Origin: Rhodococcus sp. IITR03
Lineage (GTDB): Bacteria > Actinomycetota > Actinomycetes > Mycobacteriales > Mycobacteriaceae
DNA: 5,164 nt
Reading direction: 5' to 3'
Assembly: GCA_001017865.1 (NCBI GenBank)
Contig: LATQ01000001.1
Coordinates: forward strand, 2,257,350-2,262,513
This document shows positions 1-5,164 of the stretch, in pieces. Every line of letters starts with the position of its first letter. The stretch's first letter is position 1. The notes below the pieces were generated by a model. That model saw only the letters and a list, made by a program, of their open reading frames with translations, made no database searches and was not told where the DNA came from. The position numbers and the translations under genes are program-made.

Positions 1-32
1 CGTCCTACGGGGAGGGTGATGAGGTCGGACAT
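1..32 (-). CDS. Start of a minus-strand gene leaving the window (partial, unknown)
   Basis: An ATG on the minus strand (complement of 30-32) opens a frame reading MSDLITLPVGR before the window ends. A purine-rich GGAG lies about 6 nt upstream on the minus strand, in a suitable place for a ribosome binding site. The frame points the same way as the fumarase gene and lies downstream of the fumarase terminator, so it would need its own promoter. Ten or so residues are too few to name a family. The call rests only on the start codon and the possible ribosome binding site, and it could be chance. Confidence 0.35.
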   Translation of the reverse strand, partial: MSDLITLPVG

Positions 33-50
33 CTGTTACTCCGATCCCCG

Positions 51-93
51 CGTTGGTTGTCAGGATGTCTCACGACCATCCTGACAACCAACG
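51..93. repeat. 17-bp perfect inverted repeat with 9-nt loop
   Basis: Arms 51-67 (CGTTGGTTGTCAGGATG) and 77-93 are perfect reverse complements, separated by TCTCACGAC. Pairing stops exactly at both ends. It lies between the fumarase terminator and the putative gene starting at 32, only 18 nt upstream of that start codon. It has no U-tract on either strand, and no gene is seen ending at it on the plus strand. It could be an operator palindrome, a leader hairpin of the left-edge gene, or a second terminator. The sequence alone does not decide between these. Confidence 0.75.
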
Positions 94-140
94 TTCGGCA
101 GCGTGTTTCTGTCCGCACGGTGCGCACATCCACCCGAACG

Positions 141-175
141 CGAACGGCCCGGCAGGAATCCTGCCGGGCCGTTCG
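141..175 (-). terminator. Strong terminator hairpin downstream of fumarase
   Basis: Arms CGAACGGCCCGGCAGG (141-156) and its exact complement (160-175) form a perfect 16-bp, very G/C-rich stem with a 3-nt loop. It starts 27 nt past the fumarase stop codon. Neither flank has a run of T, which is common for actinobacterial hairpin terminators. The near-perfect symmetry means it could work in both directions, but only the fumarase gene is seen to end here. Confidence 0.8.
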
Positions 176-202
176 GGATAGTGCGTCTACAGCGAGTCGG
201 GT

Positions 203-1899
<1,697 letters not shown>

Positions 1900-1904
1900 T
1901 GTTT

Positions 1905-1909
1905 CTCCT
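1905..1909 (-). promoter_or_regulatory. Ribosome binding site of fumarase
   Basis: AGGAG on the minus strand lies 5 nt upstream of the ATG at 1899. It supports this start over upstream in-frame starts. Confidence 0.8.
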
Positions 1910-1934
1910 GGAAGAGGGCTGATGATCGCCGTAC

Positions 1935-1966
1935 ACGTTAGCGGCGCCGACGCAAGGCCTTGACAA
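1935..1966 (-). promoter_or_regulatory. Candidate fumarase promoter
   Basis: On the minus strand a TTGTCA (complement of 1961-1966) is followed by TAACGT (complement of 1935-1940), 35 nt before the start codon. TAACGT fits the TAnnnT form of an actinobacterial -10 box. The 20-nt spacer is longer than the usual 16-19, so the -35 assignment is doubtful. The 10-mer CGCTAACGTG around the -10 recurs upstream of the 71-aa gene at 3679. Confidence 0.35.
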
Positions 1967-2117
1967 CGGGGCATGTGACGGACTCGACCTGCACACTGAA
2001 TGTGACCTGCGTCTCGGTACTTTCGGCGGCGTGTTTATGTCGCCGACGACCGGAAATCCCGGAAGGAAGTCGAGGCCGGAGTGTTCGCCGTCACGGCGGC
2101 CGGCAGGCCCCGATCCG

Positions 2118-2123
2118 TACACT
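2118..2123 (+). promoter_or_regulatory. Candidate -10 box for the CPBP/2H operon
   Basis: TACACT fits TAnnnT and would put transcription start near 2130, giving a leader of about 30 nt that contains the ribosome binding site. No recognisable -35 lies at the right distance, so this is a weak call. Confidence 0.25.
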
Positions 2124-2146
2124 TGACCGGATGTTCGAGAGTTTCC

Positions 2147-2152
2147 GGAGGG
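2147..2152 (+). promoter_or_regulatory. Ribosome binding site deciding the GTG start
   Basis: GGAGGG lies 7 nt upstream of the GTG at 2160 and is the best Shine-Dalgarno sequence in the region. It fixes the start of the CPBP gene. Confidence 0.8.
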
Positions 2153-2159
2153 ATCGCAC

Positions 2160-2932
2160 GTGACCGTAGAAATCGAACGGTTGCCCTCGCCCGAGACCGG
2201 ACGCCTGCCGTCGCTGGCCTGGCTTCCCCGTTTCCACGCCTGGATCGATCTTGCCGTCGTGATCGCGGTGCTCGTCACCACCAACCTGATCGCCCACTTC
2301 ACCACCGCGTGGGCGTCGATCGCGACCGTGCCGATCGCAGCATGCGTGCTGGTCGCGATGATGCGTCGACGCGGCATGCGCTGGTCGGAACTCGGACTCT
2401 CACCTCGGCACTGGAAGAAGGGGACGCTCTACTCGGTAGCAGCCGTGGCCCTCGTCCTGGCGGTCGTCGCGATCGGTATCGCCCTGCCGTTCACCAGGCA
2501 GTTCTTCCTCTCCGAGCGCTACGCCACGATCTCCGGTGCCCTCGTCGCCTCGATGATCATCATCCCGCTCCAGACCGTCATCCCCGAGGAACTCGCCTTC
2601 CGCGGGGTGCTCCACGGAACCCTCGAGCGGGTGTGGGGCGCACGCGGGGTCTTCGCCGCGGGATCCCTGCTGTTCGGCCTGTGGCACGTCGCCTCGTCGT
2701 TCGGTCTCACAGCGGGCAACGCCGGCCTCAGCGCCTTCCTCGGCGCGCCGGACTGCTCGCGCAGATCGCCGGCATCGTCGGCGCGGTGATCGCGACCGCC
2801 GCCGCGGGCTTCGTGTTCACGTGGCTGCGTCGTCGCAGCGGCAGCATCCTCGCGCCCATCGCGCTGCACTGGTCGCTCAACGGCGCCGGTGCCCTCGCTG
2901 CCGCGCTCGTCTGGCACGCCACACTCAATTGA
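2160..2932 (+). CDS. CPBP-family intramembrane glutamic endopeptidase/metalloprotease, with one frameshift
   Basis: This is a polytopic membrane protein of the CPBP (CAAX prenyl protease 2 / Rce1-like, formerly Abi) family, about 257 aa when repaired. It starts at GTG behind GGAGGG. Hydrophobic spans lie at about residues 29-47, 53-68, 90-110, 125-141, 164-180, 198-216 and 232-250. All three family motifs are present: EExxxR in PEELAFRG (E143, E144, R148), FxxxH in LLFGLWHVA (F172, H176) and HxxxN in HWSLN (H237, N241). The catalytic site therefore looks complete. The frame breaks at about 2742-2747, after SAFLG. One G appears to be missing from a GGCGGCGCC-like string, and the correct frame resumes as [11 protein letters not shown] and runs to the stop at 2930-2932. 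Read as given, translation would stop near 2789 and lose the HxxxN motif. Bacterial members process or protect membrane-associated peptides, but the substrate here is unknown. The stop overlaps the next gene's ATG, so the two are cotranscribed. Confidence 0.88.
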
Positions 2933-3456
2933 TGGCGCTGGCGGTCTGTCTTCTGTTCGACACCGAGACCGACCGCGCGATCCGGCGCCTGTGGGGCCGG
3001 CTCGAGGAGAGCGGCATCCCGACCCTGCTCACCCACACGCACCGCAAGCACGTGCCGCACCTGTCGTACGCGGTACTGCGGACCTACGATCCACCCGCCG
3101 TCGTCTCGGCCCTCGAGAACATGCCCGACGGGGGACCCGTCCCGGTCTATATCGACACGCTCGGGCTGTTCCGGCGCGGCCGGGCGTCGCTCGTGCCTGC
3201 CCCCTCGTCCGAACTCGTGCAGCGGCAGGACCGCGTCGTGCAGGTCGTGGAGACGACGGGTGCGGACCTGCACCGCTACTACGTCCCGGGACGCTGGACC
3301 CCGCACTGTTCGCTGAGTCCCCGAACCCGGCGCGAGGAACTCGACCGCCTGGGCGCGGTCGTCTACGACGTGCTGCCCATCGAAGCGACACTCGATCGCG
3401 CGGTGCTGATCGATACCGCCACCGGCGAGCACACGCCGCTACGGATGATCCCGTGA
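2932..3456 (+). CDS. 2H phosphoesterase, 2'-5' RNA ligase (LigT)-like protein
   Basis: This 174-aa soluble protein has two HxS signatures in the arrangement of the 2H phosphoesterase superfamily: VPHLSYAV (H43, S45) and TPHCSLSP (H125, S127). In that fold the two histidines face each other in a bilobal cleft and act on 2'-5' or 2',3'-cyclic phosphodiester bonds of RNA or nucleotides. Many proteins annotated as 2'-5' RNA ligases act mainly as cyclic phosphodiesterases, and the substrate here is unknown. The length fits the family. The ATG overlaps the CPBP stop (ATGA), and no Shine-Dalgarno sequence precedes it, which points to translational coupling with the protease. No signal peptide or membrane span is seen. 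The gene is intact and converges on the 71-aa gene, with 7 bp between stop codons. Confidence 0.85.
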   Translation: MALAVCLLFDTETDRAIRRLWGRLEESGIPTLLTHTHRKHVPHLSYAVLRTYDPPAVVSALENMPDGGPVPVYIDTLGLFRRGRASLVPAPSSELVQRQDRVVQVVETTGADLHRYYVPGRWTPHCSLSPRTRREELDRLGAVVYDVLPIEATLDRAVLIDTATGEHTPLRMIP

Positions 3457-3467
3457 GGGAAACTCAC
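3453..3467. terminator. Small hairpin formed by two convergent stop codons
   Basis: GTGAG (3453-3457) and CTCAC (3463-3467) pair across GGAAA. The TGA stop of the 2H gene is in the left arm and the TGA of the opposite 71-aa gene is in the right arm. The 5-bp stem is weak and lacks a U-tract, so terminator activity is only a possibility. Confidence 0.25.
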
Positions 3468-3679
3468 TCCTCGGGGTTCTCCACCCACGGTCCGTACGGG
3501 GGTGGGCCCTCGCTCTGGATCTGCAGGCCGAAGTGCGGACAGTGCTTCCACACGTAGCCGTGCAGGACGTGTTCTTCCGACGTCGCGGTGTTCATCAGGA
3601 CGAGGTCGCCGCTGGGGCGGTGTTCGAGGGCGAAGCCGGACTCCCGCTGATCGAGAACCCACCATTTCGCAGTGCTCAT
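3464..3679 (-). CDS. Small conserved-looking protein of unknown function, 71 aa
   Basis: The protein begins MSTAKWWVLDQRESGF and ends GPWVENPEE. It is soluble, with no signal peptide or membrane span. It is rich in Trp, His and Glu for its size, with one Cys at position 47 in WKHCPHF. The central part (about residues 15-55) alternates hydrophobic and polar residues in a way that suggests a small beta-rich fold. The start is chosen because GGAGG lies 8 nt upstream; an in-frame ATG 13 codons earlier has no such site. It lies 85 bp downstream of the XRE regulator on the same strand, but a hairpin separates them and it has its own promoter candidate, so it is probably a separate unit. I do not recognise the family. 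Confidence 0.72.
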   Translation of the reverse strand: MSTAKWWVLDQRESGFALEHRPSGDLVLMNTATSEEHVLHGYVWKHCPHFGLQIQSEGPPPYGPWVENPEE

Positions 3680-3687
3680 GTCGGTGT

Positions 3688-3692
3688 CCTCC
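3688..3692 (-). promoter_or_regulatory. Ribosome binding site of the 71-aa gene
   Basis: GGAGG on the minus strand lies 8 nt upstream of the ATG at 3679. It decides the start in favour of the 71-aa form rather than an 84-aa form. Confidence 0.75.
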
Positions 3693-3723
3693 GCATGATC
3701 CGCTCGGCAGACGCGCACCTCCC

Positions 3724-3729
3724 ACGTTA
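3724..3729 (-). promoter_or_regulatory. Candidate -10 box for the 71-aa gene
   Basis: TAACGT on the minus strand, within CGCTAACGTG, lies 44 nt before the start codon. The same 10-mer occurs in the fumarase upstream region. No clear -35 is seen. Confidence 0.35.
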
Positions 3730-3743
3730 GCGCGGAAACCGTT

Positions 3744-3769
3744 CGTGATCGGCCGATTCGGCGATCACG
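3744..3769 (-). terminator. Hairpin overlapping the end of the XRE regulator
   Basis: CGTGATCG (3744-3751) pairs with CGATCACG (3762-3769). The stem continues as CCG/CGG (3753-3755 with 3759-3761) after a single bulged G, closing on a 3-nt ATT loop. The regulator's TGA stop (complement of 3765-3767) is inside the stem. There is no U-tract. It would end regulator transcription before the 71-aa gene. Confidence 0.5.
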
Positions 3770-4544
3770 CTCCGCTCAGCGTCCGGGCCGTCGCCTCGTC
3801 GGCGGGATAGAACGCCTCGATCGCCAGTTCCGACACCGTCACGTCGAGCGGGGTCCCGAAGAGGGTCGTCGTGCTGAAGAACGACAACTCACCGGCCTCG
3901 GTCCGCAACCGCATCGGCACGACCAGCGAATGCGGTTCGACCTCGTCGACCGGATCGTCGCAGGGATACCCGGCGAGTTCGTCGTACAGGCGCAGCAGGA
4001 CGGGGTCGGCGGTCGCACCGATCTGGTGTTGCAGCCGGGCGAGCAGATGACCGCGCCACTGTCCGAGATCGACGATGCGCGGCGCCAGTCCCCGCGGGTG
4101 CAGGGTCAGGCGCAGCACGTTGATCGGCGGTTCCAGCAGTTCCGGAGCGCACCCTTCGACGAACACCCCGACGGCGTCGTTGGAATCGACCATCGTCCAG
4201 TGCCGGTCGACGACGAGTGCGGGAAAGGGTTGGTGCGACGACAGGATTCGCGTGATCGCGTCGGAGATCGCCGCCATCGGCAGGTCGCCGAGGTGATGCT
4301 CGGGGTAGACGGGCGCGTGGCCCGCCGCGACCAGGATGGTGTTGCGTTCGCGCAGCGGGATGTCCAGCCGGTCGCTCAGCTTCAGCACGGTCGCTCGTGA
4401 CGGGCGGGACCGGCCGGTCTCGACGAAGCTGAGATGCCGCGACGAGATGCCGGCGGTGTGGGCCAGGGCGAGCTGGCTCAGGCCGCGGCGCTCGCGCCAT
4501 GCCCGCAGCAGGGCTCCGGCGTGGGGAGTGTCGACCGTGGTCAT
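3765..4544 (-). CDS. XRE-family regulator with MmyB-like ligand-binding domain
   Basis: This 259-aa intact transcription factor has an N-terminal Cro/C1-type helix-turn-helix at about residues 10-65. It includes LLRAWRERRGLSQLALA and the recognition-helix stretch GISSRHLSFVETGRSRPS. From about residue 95 to 250 it matches the MmyB-like ligand-binding domain common in actinobacteria, with the landmarks HPRGLAPRIVDLGQWRGHLL (149-168), LVVPMRLRT (207-215) and GELSFFSTTTLFGTPLDVT (218-236), and the ending SELAIEAFYPADEATA. Members often sit divergent from a small enzyme gene that they control and are thought to sense a small hydrophobic ligand. Here the divergent neighbour is the DUF1330 gene, 87 bp away. 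The ligand is not known. No Shine-Dalgarno sequence precedes the ATG, but a -10-like TACTGT ends 7 nt before it, so the mRNA may be leaderless. Confidence 0.92.
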   Translation of the reverse strand: MTTVDTPHAGALLRAWRERRGLSQLALAHTAGISSRHLSFVETGRSRPSRATVLKLSDRLDIPLRERNTILVAAGHAPVYPEHHLGDLPMAAISDAITRILSSHQPFPALVVDRHWTMVDSNDAVGVFVEGCAPELLEPPINVLRLTLHPRGLAPRIVDLGQWRGHLLARLQHQIGATADPVLLRLYDELAGYPCDDPVDEVEPHSLVVPMRLRTEAGELSFFSTTTLFGTPLDVTVSELAIEAFYPADEATARTLSGA

Positions 4545-4551
4545 GCACCCG

Positions 4552-4557
4552 ACAGTA
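4552..4557 (-). promoter_or_regulatory. Candidate -10 box giving a leaderless regulator mRNA
   Basis: TACTGT on the minus strand is separated from the ATG at 4544 by 7 nt, which would place transcription start at or next to the A of the start codon. A weak TGGTGA (complement of 4575-4580) stands at the -35 distance (17-nt spacer). Confidence 0.45.
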
Positions 4558-4579
4558 GAGCCGGCGGGGAACGGTCACC

Positions 4580-4596
4580 ATTACTTCCGGGGTAAT
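4580..4596. promoter_or_regulatory. Palindromic operator candidate in the regulator/DUF1330 divergon
   Basis: ATTAC (4580-4584) and GTAAT (4592-4596) form a perfect inverted repeat around TTCCGGG, 17 bp in all. It touches the proposed -35 of the regulator and lies 35 bp upstream of the DUF1330 ATG. That is a position from which a bound dimer could affect both genes. An AATCGATT palindrome (4594-4601) overlaps its right edge. Binding by the adjacent XRE protein is an inference. Confidence 0.45.
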
Positions 4597-4631
4597 CGAT
4601 TCCGTGCACGACGAGGCGCAGGGTGGTCCCC

Positions 4632-4973
4632 ATGAACGCATACGCAGTGGCTCATCTCCGCAACGTCGACCTCAACGACGACATCGTCCGGTACATCGAG
4701 ACCATCGACGACACCCTCGCCCCGTACGACGGACGCTTCCTTGTCCACGGCGTCGACCCCGAAGGGATGGAAGGCCCCTTCGAGGGGAACCTCGTGATCA
4801 TCGAATTCCCCGACGTCGACCGTGCCCGATCCTGGTACGAATCCCCGGAGTACCAGGCGATCCTCCCGCTCCGCACCGAGAACTCCGAGGGATGGGCGGT
4901 CGTCGTGCAGGGCACACCGCCCGGCTACCGCGCCACACACTTCCTCGACAAGGTGTTCGGCGCTCAGCGGTAG
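4632..4973 (+). CDS. DUF1330 family protein, 113 aa
   Basis: This is a small single-domain protein of the DUF1330 family, which has a dimeric ferredoxin-like alpha/beta-barrel fold. Family features are the N-terminal AYAVAHL strand, LAPYDGRFLVHG (32-43), the strand GNLVIIEFPD and the signature RARSWYESPEYQAILPLR (66-83). The usual domain ends near VVVQG (about residue 94). The remaining 19 residues, including THFLDKVFG, form a C-terminal extension. The biochemical role of the family is not established. The ATG at 4632 is preferred because it begins close to the domain and AGGGTGG lies 5 nt upstream. A GTG at 4623, with GAGG 6 nt before it, would add three residues and cannot be excluded. The gene is divergent from the XRE regulator and is its likely target. 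Its stop is one base from the stop of the convergent mug gene. Confidence 0.88.
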   Translation: MNAYAVAHLRNVDLNDDIVRYIETIDDTLAPYDGRFLVHGVDPEGMEGPFEGNLVIIEFPDVDRARSWYESPEYQAILPLRTENSEGWAVVVQGTPPGYRATHFLDKVFGAQR

Positions 4974-4974
4974 T

Positions 4975-5164
4975 TCAGGACAGGATGCCGGCCGCCCGGG
5001 CCGGTTCGGCGTAGGCCCGCGCCAGCGACTCCACCGTCTCGTGGGCGTTCAACCCGCTCGGATTGGGCACCACCCACAACGGGACGTCGCCGATCGTGTC
5101 GTCCTGCCGCCCCGGCCTTCGCCTTGCGCCGGCCGAAGGCCGCGCGGTAGGCGGTGATGCCCGC
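4975..5164 (-). CDS. mug: Mug-family G/T(U) mismatch-specific DNA glycosylase, 3' part, with a frameshift
   Basis: The minus strand carries the C-terminal end of a family 2 uracil-DNA glycosylase, which removes uracil or thymine opposite guanine in base excision repair. The upstream frame reads AGITAYRAAFGRRKAKAG. The downstream frame reads RQDDTIGDVPLWVVPNPSGL and then NAHETVESLARAYAEPARAA before the stop at 4977-4975. WVVPNPSGLNAH matches the second conserved motif of Mug (NPSGLS in E. coli), which intercalates into DNA and contacts the orphan base. The catalytic Asn-containing first motif would lie beyond the window edge. The two parts are joined by one extra base in a run of four Gs (plus-strand C 5110-5113). 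With three Gs the frame is continuous, so a homopolymer error is the simplest reading. Confidence 0.82.
   Translation of the reverse strand, partial: RASPPTARPSAGARRRPGRQDDTIGDVPLWVVPNPSGLNAHETVESLARAYAEPARAAGILS

Larger units (their letters stand above)
1900..2159. other. Divergent intergenic spacer between fumarase and CPBP genes
   Basis: This 260-bp stretch holds the two divergent start regions and no convincing gene. It contains two direct copies of ATGTGAC (1973-1979 and 1999-2005), 26 bp apart and upstream of the fumarase promoter candidate. They resemble half-sites for a Crp/GlxR-type regulator, but neither is paired with a clear inverted partner. Small open frames here lack a ribosome binding site and look like GC-frame noise. 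Confidence 0.5.

Noticed and set aside
65..181. Plus-strand 38-codon frame, His/Cys-rich (MSHDHPDNQRSAACF...)
   Set aside because: It starts inside the inverted-repeat arm, has no properly spaced ribosome binding site, and reads through the fumarase terminator hairpin. The composition is probably chance.
1960..2163. Plus-strand 67-codon frame in the divergent spacer
   Set aside because: It has no Shine-Dalgarno sequence, overlaps the CPBP ribosome binding site, and has no recognisable sequence features.
2741..2760. Programmed -1 ribosomal frameshift in the CPBP gene
   Set aside because: There is no X-XXY-YYZ slippery heptamer and no clear downstream pseudoknot. A missing base explains the break, and two other genes have similar single-base breaks.
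2728..3432. Minus-strand 234-codon frame opposite CPBP and 2H genes
   Set aside because: It is antisense to two genes with intact family motifs, and its composition is Arg/Ala/Gly/Asp-rich.
3889..4641. Minus-strand 250-codon frame overlapping the XRE regulator
   Set aside because: It is a +1 shadow with a very Arg/Pro-rich product. The true frame has a full helix-turn-helix and ligand-binding domain.

Overview
This GC-rich window has the gene style of a high-GC actinobacterium, most likely Rhodococcus or a close mycolic-acid relative. That placement is inferred from strong G/C bias at third codon positions, GTG start use, G/C-rich hairpins without U-tracts, a class I fumarase, and a MmyB-like XRE regulator. 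No marker gene is present to fix the genus.

Layout. At the left edge (1-32) a minus-strand gene appears to begin and run out of the window. A 17-bp perfect inverted repeat (51-93) and a strong terminator hairpin (141-175) follow. The minus strand then carries a class I [4Fe-4S] fumarate hydratase (203-1899). A 260-bp divergent spacer (1900-2159) separates it from a plus-strand pair: a CPBP-family intramembrane metalloprotease homologue (2160-2932), whose stop overlaps the start of a 2H phosphoesterase / '2'-5' RNA ligase'-like gene (2932-3456). A 71-aa minus-strand protein of unknown function (3464-3679) converges on that pair. Upstream of it on the same strand lies an XRE/MmyB-like regulator (3765-4544). 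The regulator is divergent from a DUF1330 gene (4632-4973), with a palindrome in the short space between them. The right edge holds the 3' end of a mismatch-specific (G/T, G/U) DNA glycosylase gene of the Mug family, on the minus strand.

How the genes work together. The window is mostly a set of separate housekeeping or accessory units. Two sub-units have internal logic: the translationally coupled CPBP/2H pair, and the regulator/DUF1330 divergon with a possible shared operator.

Sequence quality. Three conserved genes each carry a single-base frameshift that splits a recognisable protein: fumarase near 1361, CPBP near 2742-2747, and mug near 5110-5113. On both sides of each break the coding sequence is well conserved. 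Sequencing or assembly indels are therefore a likelier explanation than three independent pseudogenes. I did not find a convincing new defence, mobile or CRISPR-type system here. The best leads are the long inverted repeat at the left edge, the operator-like palindrome of the regulator divergon, and the CPBP/2H coupling.
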